A stretch of 64,000 nt of DNA from Zizania palustris (lineage: Eukaryota > Streptophyta > Magnoliopsida > Poales > Poaceae), in contig JAAALK010000082.1 in the NCBI GenBank assembly GCA_019279435.1, positions 76,232,989 to 76,296,988 of the forward strand. Direction: 5' to 3'. Of the stretch, positions 42,001 through 53,500 are shown in pieces. The first letter of the stretch is position 1; each line of letters begins with the position of its first letter. The notes under the pieces are model-generated. The model was not told the DNA's origin. It saw only the letters and a list, made by a program, of their open reading frames with translations, and made no database searches. The translations under genes and the position numbers were made by a program.

Positions 42001-44690
42001 GTCTGATTCGAGGATTCCCCAAGCTCAAGTTTGAGAAGAATTTAGTTTGCGCTCCTTGTCGACATGGAAAAATGATTGCCGCTTCGCATTCGCCAGTCAC
42101 CACAGTGATGACTGAACAACCCAGAGAACTTTTCCACATGGACACTGTCGGTCCTTCTCGGGTTAGTTCTTTAGGCGGCAAGTGGTATGTTTTAGTCATT
42201 GTCGACGATTTCTCTCGCCACTCTTGGGTCTTCTTTCTTGCCAGCAAGGATGAAGTGTTTTCACACTTTCGGAGCTTGGCCTTGAGACTTTTCACTGAAC
42301 TCTCAGGTGCATTGAAATTCATTCGAAGTGATAATGGCACCGAGTTCAAAAACAGTCTCTTTGTTGACTTTTGCATGGAGCATGACATAGAACATCAATT
42401 CTCTGCTCCACGGGTTCCTCAACAAAACAGTGTTGTTGAGAGGAAGAACCGCACTTTGGTTGAGATGGCTAGGACGATGCTTGATGAGCATAGGACTCCT
42501 AGAAAATTTTGGGCTGAGGCCATGAACACTGCTTGCTACATCTCAAACCGAATATTCTTGCGCTCAATTTTAAGCTTGACATCTTATGAGCTACGTTTTG
42601 GGAGACAGCCCAAGGTTACTCATCTTTGAGTTTTTGGCTGTCGTTGCTTTATCCTAAAACGTGGTAATTTGGATAAATTTGAGTCGCGTTCTTCTGACGG
42701 GATCTTTTTGGGTTACACTACACATGGTCATTCTTATCGTGTTTATAACTTGGAAACTAACACTGTCATCGAGTCATGTGATGTGACTTTTGATGAATCA
42801 ACCCCCTCTGTTAGTTCTGCTCTTGAACAGGCAAATGAACACGACATGGAACAGACCATCTTCGAAGATGAAGATTCCGGAGAATTCGAGGATGAACCCC
42901 TACTACCCTCGACATCAACCCTCGAAGCTGACCCCGCTTCGACCACTTCGGCACGAGGTCCCGAAGCAACTACCTCGACATCGGTCATCTTGGACCACTC
43001 CAACGCACAAGTTGAGGGGGAGACTGCATCCCACCGCGAGGCTCCACACCATGTTCAAAGGATGCATCCTCCCGAGCAGATCATTGGTGAGCTTGATCAA
43101 AGGGTAACTCGTTCACATGCTCATTTAACTAATTCTGCTTTTGTTGCTTCTTTCGAGCCCTTAGATGTTAGTCATGCACTTTCTGATTCTAGTTGGATCA
43201 ATGCCATGCATGAGGAACTTGAAAATTTTTAGAGAAACCAAGTCTGGTCATTAGTTGATCCTCCACCAAATGTTCATTTCATTGGAACAAAATGGATTTT
43301 CAAAAATAAACAAGGGGAGGATGTGACTATAGTTAGAAACAAGGCTAGACTTGTAGCTCAGGGCTTTTCTCAACTAGAAGGGATTGATTTTACTGAAACT
43401 TTTGCACCTGTTGCTTTCCTTGAGGCCATTAGGATTTTGCTTGCCTTTGCGACATCCCGGGGATTCAAACTCTATCAAATGGATGTCAAAATTGCTTTTC
43501 TTAATGGCTTCATAGGTGAAGATGTTTATGTAAAACAACCCCCTGGTTTTGAAAACCCCAAGTACCCACATAAAGTCCTTAAACTTCATAAGGCTCTTTA
43601 TGGACTCAAGCAGGCCCCTCGGGCTTGGTATGATAGACTTAAGTCTTTTCTGCTTGAGCGAGGGTATTTGATGGGCTCTGTTGATAAAACCCTATTTACT
43701 CTCAAGCATGGCAAAGATTTCCTTCTAGTGCAGATTTATGTGGATGATATCATCTTTGGTGGCTCTTCTCATGCTTTGGTTGCCGAGTTTGCAGATACCA
43801 TGAGCAGGGAATTTGAAATGTCCATGATGGGTGAACTCACCTTTTTCCTTGGTTTGCAAATCAAGCAAAGCAAACAAGGTACTTTCGTCCACCAGACGAA
43901 GTACACCAAGGACCTGCTCAAGAAGTTTGACATGGCAGATGCGAAGCCCCTCGCCACTCCAATGGCTACATCTGTAGCATTGGATCCTGACAAAGATGGA
44001 GAAGCCATAGATCAGAAGGAGTTTCGAAGCATGATCGGCTCCCTCCTCTACTTGACTGCTACGAGGCCAGACATACACTTCGCAATGTGTCTGTGCGCTC
44101 GGTTTCAGGCTTCACCACGAGCTTCGCACCGCCAAGCGGTAAAACGCATACTCAGGTATCTCAAACATACCCTCGAATTTGGCATATGGTATTTAGCATC
44201 TTCATCTTTATGTCTTCGAGGTTATTCCGATGCTGATTTTGCTGGGTGTAGAATTGATAGGAAGAGTACCTCTGGTACTTGTCATTTTCTGGGCACGTCA
44301 CTGGTTTGCTGGTCTTCCCGCAAACAGTCTAGTGTTGCACAATCGACGGCTGAGGCCGAATATGTTGCTGCAGCTAGCTGTTGCTCTCAGATTTTGTGGA
44401 TGGCTTCCACTTTGCGGGATTTCGGGTTAAATTATAAGAGTGTTCCACTTTTCTGTGATAACACTAGTGCTATTTGTATTGCAAACAACCCGGTTCAACA
44501 CTCCAGAACCAAACACATTGATGTGCGATATCATTTTCTCAGAGATCACAATGAGAAGGGTGATATTGAACTTCAATATGTTGATACCCAACACCAGCTA
44601 GCCGATATTTTCACGAAACCCCTCGATGCTTCTCGATTTGCCTACTTGCGTGGGGAACTTTGTATTTGTCACACTTACGGCATTTTGTGA
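39060..44690 (+). pseudogene. Copia gag-pol polyprotein, single frame with four stop codons
   Basis: 1,877 codons in one frame, interrupted only by stops at 41268-41270 (TGA), 41520-41522 (TAG), 42627-42629 (TGA) and 43230-43232 (TAG). The first open part (736 residues) is Gag: a UBN2-type capsid region, a zinc knuckle CFECGNTSHIKANC at about residue 281, an acidic and coiled-coil extension, and a second knuckle CSYCQRAGHLVGFC near residue 675. Then come protease (DSGCSCHMTG, about 832), integrase with zinc-binding HRRLGHMS and catalytic residues in MDTVGP, SDNGTEF and VERKNR, reverse transcriptase (FLNGF, YGLKQAPRAWY, YVDD near 1560) and RNase H (SDADFAG, TAEAEYVAA, CDNTSA). All catalytic motifs remain. 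No frameshift is seen, so decay is recent and by point mutation. Confidence 0.9.
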
Positions 44691-45827
44691 GGGGGAGCAG
44701 ATTTAGATTGATGTGCATTTGCTAGTTATGTGTTGAAATTGCATTTACATCTTTTGCACTTATATGCCTGAATATAATTCATGAAATCGTGTCAGCTCAG
44801 CTCTTTTTAATTTATCTAAAACATGAATATGCATGATGTTTTCTTTCCAAACTCAAATCATGCTCACTGCTTAGTCTTGAATCTAGCATATTTAGGCAAG
44901 ACTGTTTTAGCTATCTTTTATCTGCTTGATAGCAAGACACCTTTTCTCTGGATGCTAATTTGTGCAACTTGAAAAATTGTTCTACCTATTCATGGATATT
45001 CATAAAATGCTAAACATACTATCTATTTACTCCAAATTCAACAATCCATGATTTACATGCTTCCAGTTAAAAGATCCAGGTGGGTTTGTTTGTCGCACTA
45101 CTCTATTCTAGACTGCTTACCATTGCACATTGGTCTGAACTGGAATAGTGTAGTGTCTGCCAAAATCATTGCCTTAAGCTTCTGATGGCTTTCATGCCTA
45201 GGCTTGGCCTGATTGGAAAGTATAAGGTGGACAAACAAATAACCCCTGGCATTAAGAAAAGAACATCAAAAATTCATTGCTCATCAAGTTTGCTTTCATT
45301 GCTCCATTTGAACTGGACTTGTCTGTCTAGAGTAGAACTTGACTAGCTTTGCGCAGTCCTTGCTATTACTTGTCTAGTTTCCTTGACTAAGTGGTGATGC
45401 TTTTATTTCAAAAATGATAAAATCACATGCTGTCATCATGTCTTTAGAGAATGTTAAATTGAGCTGAGCCCATGATTATTGGTATTACTACTGGCATATT
45501 TTTGCTTTATATGTCTTTGAAATTCTGCTCATTTCCAAGTTATGCATCTTTTCAATGCTCCTTGATGCTTGCATTGCCAAAGGGGGAGAGAGAAATTTGG
45601 GTTCTCTGTTGCAAAAAGGTATCATTTTCATAAGGGGAGTTTTTATTTTGCCAAGGGGAGATTTGCCGAAGGGGCTTTTACTCTTTTAAAAAAGGGGGAG
45701 GAAAATTCTTTTGTCAAGTGACATGCTTTGGCTCGTTTCTGAGTTTTTATGGTCACTTGTGTGCTGAAAGTCTTTTAATTTTTCTTGACTTGAATTTGGT
45801 TGTCAATGCACTCATCAAGGGGGAGAT
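44691..45827 (+). other. Copia 3' non-coding region with repeated purine tracts
   Basis: About 1.1 kb with no ORF resembling the env-like gene of some SIRE elements. The last 260 bases contain a series of purine tracts: near 45578 (AAAGGGGGAGAGAGAAA), 45635, 45655, 45690 (AAAAAAGGGGGAGGAAAA) and finally AAGGGGGAGAT at 45817-45827, directly before the 3' LTR. Confidence 0.75.
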
Positions 45828-47170
45828 TGAGAAACCAAGGGTTGGTTTCGGTGTTTGTGATGAGTGATTGACAGGCTTTTACCCTCTGGTTCGAAGGGGT
45901 ACCTCCGAAGGGGGTTCGGAGGTTGGACCTCCAAAGGTGCTCAGAGGCTGTTTTCTCCGAAGGTGTTCGGAGGTTGCTTTGGTTGCTGCAGCTGTTGCAG
46001 CGGAGTGTGCCTGTCGGAGGGGTCCGACAGTACACGATGACTGGGTTTGTACCGAAGGTCTTGGTACTTTGGGCGGTACACCGGAGTGTGTGCCAAAGGT
46101 TGCTAACCCGGAGAGGTCTCCGGAGTACTGGATACACTTGTCTGTTTGTCTGTGGTGCGCAGGGGACCGCGGAGGCGACAGACGGTTCATAGCAGGTGAA
46201 CCTGGGTCAAGCGGGAGGCTTGATGCCAGGGGAGCGGGGAGCTCCGTCACGGTGGCTGCGAAGGGGTCTGGGTCGGACCTCGGGTCGAGGTGCACCAGGT
46301 GAAGGCAGTAAGTGCGGAGCGTGGCTCCGGGTGAAGGTACTCCGAGACAAAGTCCTCGGAGACGAGGCACTTTGAAGGGTACTCCGGATGGAGTGACTTC
46401 GGAGTATGGTGGAACAAGTCCTCTGTGGAGGCAAGACGTTCGAAGTGTGCTCCGGAGGGAGACACTCGAAGGGTACCCGACGAAGGTCTCAGAAGTCAAG
46501 GCGCATCGAAGGCATGGTCCGGGTGAGGCCCGTCGAGGAGTGTGCTCGGGGAGAGACACTGCGACGAAGCGCTCATGGAATGCTTCGTGCGGAGGCCTTG
46601 GGCGAAGGAGGGACTTTGAAGGGTGGTACTCCGAAGGTGGGGCTTCTGAGTGAGGAAGGCTTCGGAGCAAGGCTAGCTCCGGAGTGAGGTTGACTTGTGG
46701 TGCTTCGGCCATGCATGGCTTCGGTACACGGACTAACGGAGTTCGAAGCTGGGAGTAGCTGTGAAGCCATAGTGGTCCATTCCGGAGGTGGTGGAGCGAA
46801 GGCCCAAGGGCTTTGACGGCTTCGGCTCAAAACCGTCACTGTATCGGAGGCTATCTTCGGTGAAGCGAAGGCCGTCAGGCTCAAGGCTTCTCACCGAAGC
46901 TACCGCACCCCTCGCGTGCGAAGGGGGGCTTTAGGAAGGTCAAAGACTGCAAAGGCTGACACTGTCTGCTCTGCAAAAAATCTGACGCTGTCGCCTCTGC
47001 AAAGCTGACAGAGAAGCCTCCAGAATAAAGTTGACTACCTTTTGTACCCCTTTGTTCTGTAGAGACAAAACTGGTGTAAACCCTAGGGGTAAAGTAGTCA
47101 ATTCACTTGGGTGAACTGTGGGCTATAAATATGGGGGCTGGGTAGGTAACATTTAACACTTTGAGCATTT
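45828..47170 (+). repeat. 3' LTR of the copia element, truncated
   Basis: Matches 36968-38310 with scattered single-base differences (for example CTTTTGCAG versus CTGTTGCAG), then changes abruptly after TTGAGCATTT. The missing part corresponds to 38311-38995. Confidence 0.9.
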
Positions 47171-47831
47171 CCCTCCCATTCTCAAGATCTGAGTGCGAGT
47201 CCCTGCTCGTTGCAAGCGCTCCACGAGCACACCGCCTACACGTCACGAGCTCTGCCGCTTGCTCACCGCTAGTGTGTCATCTGCATGTCGCCTGCTCATC
47301 GCGAGTGTGCTGCCTATGCATCACTAGCTTGCTATCTCGATGCGCCGATCAATCCTCTAGCCAGCGACGATTGTGGACGTCGCCCATCGACCTCGCCATC
47401 ACCATCACCTGTCTCGCTAGGATAGGTAGCCCGCCAGATGTAGCCATTCCAACACTTCTATAAGGTAATCCTTCTACATTTTCACGCTTTGTAGTATCAA
47501 GCTTAATGCTACTACATAGTTTAACTAGCCCGCCAAATCTAGCCCGATTTATTGTCATGGTTCTACCATTTTTATTTGTTGACAAGCTTTGTTTGTACTG
47601 CATGTTGATTCATTGGGCAGCACATGTGTTTGCTTGAATTAGTTTGGGAATCAAGATTGCCATACTTGATATGTATTGAAATTGTTTAATATAGGTTGAA
47701 ATGAAAAAAAATTGATCCATGTTGTAGTAAATTTTTCCTATAATGTAAAATATAAACATAAAGATATTTATTACCGCTATGTTGTAGATGGACAAGAGGA
47801 CCAAACTTTTGATATACGGGGCAGGACACAT
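47171..47831 (+). other. Leader region of the Harbinger transposase
   Basis: GC-rich to about 47430 with repeated GC(T/C)CATCGCGAG-like text, then AT-rich. I see no gene before the transposase frame. It may be 5' UTR or intron of the transposase unit. Confidence 0.4.
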
Positions 47832-49023
47832 ATGTTGGTTTCAATGATGGCTATGATTATTATGTCTAAAAAAAAGAAAAAAGATGCAATGAGACTACGC
47901 ATTAGTTGTTGGCCAATGGATACAAGGGATAGGATTAGATTGGACTATCTCAATACTAAAATATGGAAGAATAATGTAACTTGTGTGAACATGCTTAGAC
48001 TTAATAGACCATCTTTCTTCCGCTTTTCTACGCTTCTTCGAGAACGGGGTCTACTTTTAGACACCACACATATTAGTGTTGAGCAACAAATCACAATGTT
48101 TCTAAATATAGTGGGACACAACCTTAGGAATATGTTAGTTGACACTAAGTTTGATAGTTCTGGTGAAACTGTTAGTTATTATTTCAACAAAGTGCTTTGC
48201 ATAATTAGAGAGCTAAGAAATAAGCTTATTAGACTACCTTATATGGTGATGCCAACCAAAATAGAAGGAAACCCGCAGTGGGATCCTTATTTTAAGGTGT
48301 GGATTATAAACCTAAATTTTGTTTGCACAATTATAAAGTCACAAAACATGCGTCCTAATGTGTAATACCTTGTATGTATTTATCATATAGGATTGTATCG
48401 GAGCAATTGATGGCACACATATACGAGCCTATGTACCTAAGGATATAGAACCTTCTTTCCTTGGTAGAAAGTCATATGCTACTCAAAATGTAATGGAAAA
48501 CATATATTTTTATCTTCGGTTAACATATATCTTGGCGAGTTGGGAAGGGATAGCACATGATGAACTAGTTTTACGAGATGCTCTAGAGCATGAAGATGAC
48601 CTTCGTGTCCCACAAGGTAACAAAAAAATTTTGTAGATAAGTTTTCATACCATTTATTTTGTATGGAAGAATGACACCCACATATCCCCTCACATGTTAG
48701 GCAAATTCTACCTAGTTGATGCTGGATACGGAGCTAAACCTGGATTCTTGCCTCTTTTTCGTGGTGTGATTTATCACTTGAATGAGTGGGGACACAATCA
48801 TGTCTAGAATGAGAAGAAAATGTTTAACCTTAGACACTTAGCTCTACATGTCACTATAGAGCGTGCATTTGGTTCACTGAAGGAGAGGTTCAAAATTCTT
48901 GATGACGCCACTCCATTCTTTCCATTTCCAACTCAAGTAGACATTGTGGTGGCTTGTTGCATTATTTACAGTTGGGTTATACAAGATGGGGATGATGAAC
49001 TAATCATACTCGAGACAAATTAG
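47832..49023 (+). pseudogene. PIF/Harbinger transposase (HARBI1-like, DDE superfamily), one stop codon
   Basis: Three exons: about 47832-48296, 48391-48616, 48701-49023, with GT..AG introns and matching phases. Exon 1 has the N-terminal region (MFLNIVGHNLRNMLV, SGETVSYYFNKVL). Exon 2 starts DCIGAIDGTHIRAYVP with the first catalytic Asp and has ILASWEGIAHDELVLRDA. Exon 3 has LVDAGYGAKPGFLPLFRG with the second Asp, and TIERAFGSLKERF with the catalytic Glu. A TAG at about 48805-48807 interrupts the conserved EWG...NEKK stretch. The DDE triad is intact, but the stop and the two retrotransposons make the element inactive. It acts as nuclease; the Myb-like partner supplies DNA binding. Confidence 0.85.
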
Positions 49024-49204
49024 ACATCTAATCACGTCCATGCATCTTCATCAAGCGGGCAAGCATGAGAACATGCCTTTATGGTCAATTTTAGGCAACA
49101 AATTGTTAATGCTATGTGGGAGGACCATCAAAACTACTATGCTAATTAGTGTGTACTTTTCTTATGCTATGTGTTTGTAAGCATGGCATATGTTGTATTT
49201 TGAA

Positions 49205-49345
49205 TTTGTATGGATATATTAATGTTGATTGCAATTTGTATGGATATATTAATGTTGTCTGGAACTTGTATGGATATAGTAATGTTGATTGAGATTTTTA
49301 TGGATATATACATGCTGATTGGGATTTGTATGGATATATACAAGA
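49205..49345 (+). repeat. Short tandem repeat, period about 30 bp, five copies
   Basis: Unit (T)TTGTATGGATATATTAATGT followed by a variable TGATTG(C/G)AA part. It lies between the transposase stop and the Myb-like frame and reads through in frame as MDI-type repeats, probably non-coding. Confidence 0.8.
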
Positions 49346-49599
49346 AAATTAATAATCATGTTAGAACTTGGAAGAGAAAGTATGTCAAGATAAACCAACT
49401 TAAGAATTTGAGTGCCGCCCTTTGGAATGAAGACAACTACATAATTTCTCTTGATCATGAACATTACACAAGCTATATTAAGGTACATTTCTAGTCTCCA
49501 TATGTAAGCTACAATTGCAATTAATTTTTGGTTCATACATTGTCCAATAGTTGGATTTCTTGATCACAAAAATGATGCTGAATTTTTAAACAAGCCTAT
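49346..49599 (+). pseudogene. Myb/SANT-like Harbinger partner protein, 5' part
   Basis: The frame reads NNHVRTWKRKYVKINQLKNL and ALWNEDNYIISLDHEHYTSY, typical of the Myb_DNA-bind_3 type proteins that accompany plant PIF/Harbinger transposases, then an intron-like border (AAG|GTACAT at 49484). Near 49570 it resumes with HKNDAEFLNKPI and is cut at 49599 by the Tat element. It continues at 61005. Confidence 0.7.
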
Positions 49600-50094
49600 T
49601 GTTGGCGTAAAAGATTACGCTAACAGGTTTCTGAAGATTAGAAACTAACAAACGAAGTGTTTGCGAAGTGAACTGTTCTAAGCCTCTGAAAGGATAATAA
49701 CTTAGAATAGTTCGAATGTGTGTATTAAATAACTTGTATTCGGTCCTCTTTACAGGGCAAAACGGGGGGTATTTATAGGCCTAAACATTAAGGAAAAGAC
49801 CTTTGTACCCCTCTATTACAACCGACATAGTGGAAACTATTCGGTGCCCTCAATAGGGCTAAAATGGTAAAAGACTAATCTAACAAGAAAGAAGATAAGT
49901 CTTCCATCTTAGTTGGCAAAGAAGATCCTGGAAGAGTCTAAGTTCGAAGATGTACTCCGAACTAGAGTCCGTCATCATACTTTGAACTTGATTCAATGTA
50001 TCTCCGAAGGTATATGCCGGAAGTCTTTAGATTAATCACCAGTCTTTATCTTGTCACTGCAATAACCATGAAGATAAAATATTTTCCCCCAACA
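49600..50094 (-). repeat. 3' LTR of the Tat element
   Basis: Plus-strand ends TGTTGGCGTAAAAG and TTTTCCCCCAACA, 495 bp. A minus-strand TATAAATA lies at 49770-49777. Preceded (minus sense) by the purine tract. Confidence 0.93.
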
Positions 50095-50106
50095 GTAGCC
50101 CCTCGA
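50095..50106 (-). other. Polypurine tract of the Tat element
   Basis: Minus-strand TTCGAGGGGCTAC directly before TGTTGGGGG; the same core as in the two Tat-like elements on the left. Confidence 0.75.
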
Positions 50107-50420
50107 ATACGCTTCTCCGCTAAGTCTGTAATGTTAGGAGAGCAGTATACGCAAGAAAAATAATCATGCGTAGGGGTTAGCAGATTTAAACCATCTCCAA
50201 GCTGTGTGGAGATGCAAGCTTCGAATCAGTTTCTAATAAAATTACATTCGAAGTAACTTAGAACTAACTCAAGAAGTCTGAAAGCCTTTTTAGACTTAGA
50301 AGAAATAGTCGTTAGCTTCTTTCTTCTAACGGAAGTTACGGAATGCTTTAATTTCGAAACTAAGTAACGGTTGGGAATGTGAAGCGACACAGACAAACGG
50401 TAAAAAATCAGGATTTGGGC

Positions 50421-50428
50421 TATAAATA
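50421..50428 (+). promoter_or_regulatory. Antisense-gene TATA box in the Tat element
   Basis: TATAAATA in GGGCTATAAATAGAGGGCC, 132 bases before the ATG at 50553 and more than 320 bases outside the LTR. It is the third occurrence of this arrangement in the window. Confidence 0.7.
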
Positions 50429-50552
50429 GAGGGCCCAAACCCTGCTTGAGTACCTTTTCACTGCTTTCGTGCAAACAAATCATCTTCTGAGCCCTAGCCT
50501 CCAACCCGAGCCCTAGCCTCCATTTTTCTTTTGAAGCAATCCGTGAAATTCA

Positions 50553-53500
50553 ATGGCGAAGACTAGTTTCAAGGGCCCTGGAGCAGCTTCAACCCTGGCC
50601 CGGCAGCAGGCTGCGGCAGCAGCGGCGATTGCAACCTTGGCGACAGCGACCCCAAATCCTTCAGTGGCGACAATGGCGCCGGGTGGAGGAAATCCCCAAC
50701 ATGTCGGCCCTCAAGACCTCTTTCCGGCGTCGACGAAGTATACGGACCAGTCTTATCAGCTGGGGCCGTCTACCTGCAGTAGGGAATCGCTTGCGGCTGC
50801 AGTAGAAGGGAAAATTAGTTCGGGGGTGATGATTCGCAAACCTGGGAAGGAAAACATTCCGTCACTGAGGCCCAGAGAAGTGGTCGTCTTTGAAGCCTTC
50901 TTCGAAGCTGGTTTGGGTCTTCCGGCGATAGACTTCTTGGCGGAAGTTTTGGACTTGTTCCACGTCACCCTCCCTCAACTTTCTCCGAATGCGGTAGCGC
51001 GCCTTGCCATCTTTGAATGGGCGCTGCGAGCCGAAGGTTGCGAAGGGAGAGTGGAGATCTTCGCAGCACTGCATAGAGCTTCATGCCAACCGAAGACCTT
51101 CGTAGGCCCCGGAGGTGAAAAGCTGGTGGTGGCCTTCGGAAGCATCAATTTTAGACTTCGGGATGAATATGCTCTACGATTTCCTGCTAAGTCTATCAAT
51201 GCTAGATGGTACACCGATTGGATCCTGAAGTGGTTTTACGCCGAAGTTGGGGCGAGCAACCGTCTAGTTGGACCTTTGCAAGACATCAACTTCCGAAAGG
51301 AAGCCCCTGTACATCCAGACCCAGGTCAGCTCGAAGCTCGCCTTAGCTTGCTTCAAAAAATTAGTCATCGGTTGAGCATGCGAGACTTAGCCGAAGAATT
51401 CCTCGGGCTCCAAATCTCTCCCCTGATGGCCAACTGGCCTATCATCTTCGAAGAGGATTCAGAAGGCGGTCTTCGAAAAATTTCCTCAACTTCGAGTCCT
51501 GCAGGTAACTCCGAAAACAACATACTCTATGTATATTTATTCAAAGAAGTAATTAACTTAACTCATTTTTCAGCCTCTTCAGCCCCTATAACTTCGGAGC
51601 AAATCGTACGAGCTTCGGAGAAGATTTTGGGCGCTCCAACTCCGACCGAGAAAGAATGGAGAATTAAATTGGTTGGTAGTTGGGAGCGATCCAACCGAGT
51701 ATGGGGGCTACTCGAAGTGGTTCCGCCCCCTTTGGTGGATTGGGTGCCTTCGGAGAAAGGGCCCAAGAAGAGAAAAGCTGAAGCTGGGACTTCGAGCTCC
51801 GCCAAGACTCCGGTCAAGAAGGTGGCTCGAAAGCCAAAAAACCCTGCACCTTTGAGCCCAAGAGCTTCAATCTCCGATTCTCAGGAGGACGAAGGCAGGC
51901 TACTTGTGAGGCTGATTGACGAGGATGCAGCCCAAGGAACTACACAAGTTAATGAACCTACGAACGTGCCGGAGTCTCAAGAGAATCTTGAGCAAACGAG
52001 GACTTCGGCAGTTCAAGAGGATTTACCTCAAGATGGAGTTCCTGTGGATGAGAGTGGGGTCGAAGTCACTGTGGCTTCGATTCCGGATGAAGCAACAACG
52101 ACTGTTCAGGAAAATGTTCCTACAGTCGAAGATTTGACGCTTGACTCGGACGAAGATCTCGCCTTCGATCCGCCAAGCAGTCCAATGCTTACCCGCCGCC
52201 AAAATGTCGAAGGTAAACTTCGAATAATTTTTATCCTCTTCTTTTTAAATGCGAAATTATACAATGTATAATACCTTTGCTTTTACAGAGTCCACTTCTG
52301 TGGAAGAGGTCCGTCCCGAAGATACAGTTCCTGGACCTTCGACAACTTCGGAGCCAATCCCAGGAGCCACTCAGATGGGGCCTGGAAAAGGCAAAGGAAA
52401 GATGGACCCCCTCCCTGCTCCGAGCTCTGGATCAACTCCGTCTGAGTCAACAGACGAGAGCCAATCTACCGAGGGGGGCCAGTCTCCGGGGGTTCCGAAG
52501 ACCACAGCTCAACACTCCGGGCCTTCGTCGAACGAAGATGACCAGCAAGCCTTGAGCATGCTCCCCCTTCTAGCTCCTTTCTTGGAGCAAAGAACTGGGC
52601 TTCGGACTTTGCTCGAGCCATTGGATCGAGCTAGTCACGAGGTTGGGGAGACGGACTTGGTGGCCATTTTGAGTGAGGCGGAGAGCTCAGAGCTTAACGC
52701 TGCCATGGAACATGCAGTCTACCAGGTACGAAGTATTTGCAAAACAACATCAAATTTATATACAAATAATTTCTTACCTTGATTTTTTCTTTTCGCAGCA
52801 AACAGTCTTGGCCCGAGCTGCGAACGTATCGAATGAACGTGAAATCGCTCGCCTTCGAGAGGAAAACGCAACTCTTCAGCGAAATCTTACCATCTCCGAA
52901 GGTCGAGTGACCCATATGGACAACATGGTCTCAACGGAGCGCAGGGCTAGACAAGGCTTGGAGGCTGCGAACAAGGAGCTCGAAGCAGAAAGAATTGTGC
53001 TTCGAGCAGAAATTGAAAGGATGCGGGCGGAGCACGCTACTGCGGGGACCGAGCTTGGTAGGCTCCGAGAAGAAGCTAGCCAGCTACTGAATCAAAAGAA
53101 TTCTTTGGCTACGGAGGCTGCTAGACTCTCTGGAGTACTAGAAGAGCTAACTTCGGCGAAGGACGCGTTAATTGAAGATAAGCTGAAGTCTGAGAAGGTA
53201 GTTGCGGAGGTCATGGACCAATTGCTAGGCGTCTTGGAATACTTCGGTACTACTGGGACGCTACCTTCGGATGACAACATCTCCCTATTGCGCCGGTTGA
53301 AGAGGATTCAAGGAGTAGCGAAGCAAATGAAGACAGCAAGCATTCGTTACGGAGAACTCTCTGGACAAGTGGCTGCTGTTGGCCTACTTCGTTACTATGA
53401 GGATCTGGGTCGATCGATAGCTCCGAGCGCAGGAGAGGGCCCCATTACCTTCGACGACGATCAGCTTCTCACTCCTTCCGAAGGTGTGGCTGCTGCTTGG

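Larger units (their letters stand above)
36968..47170 (+). mobile_element. SIRE/Maximus-type Ty1/copia retrotransposon with truncated 3' LTR
   Basis: 5' LTR 36968-38995, primer site 38998-39012, polyprotein frame 39060-44690, non-coding region with purine tracts to 45827, and 3' LTR from 45828 that stops matching at 47170. Domain order Gag, protease, integrase, reverse transcriptase, RNase H is the copia order. The large Gag with a C-terminal extension and the long region after pol suit the SIRE/Maximus lineage. The last 685 bases of the 3' LTR are missing, and no target duplication can be read. Confidence 0.9.

Noticed and set aside
49249..49536. 95-residue minus-strand ORF over the 30-bp repeat
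   Set aside because: It is produced by the short tandem repeat and lies opposite the Myb-like frame, which has real family similarity.
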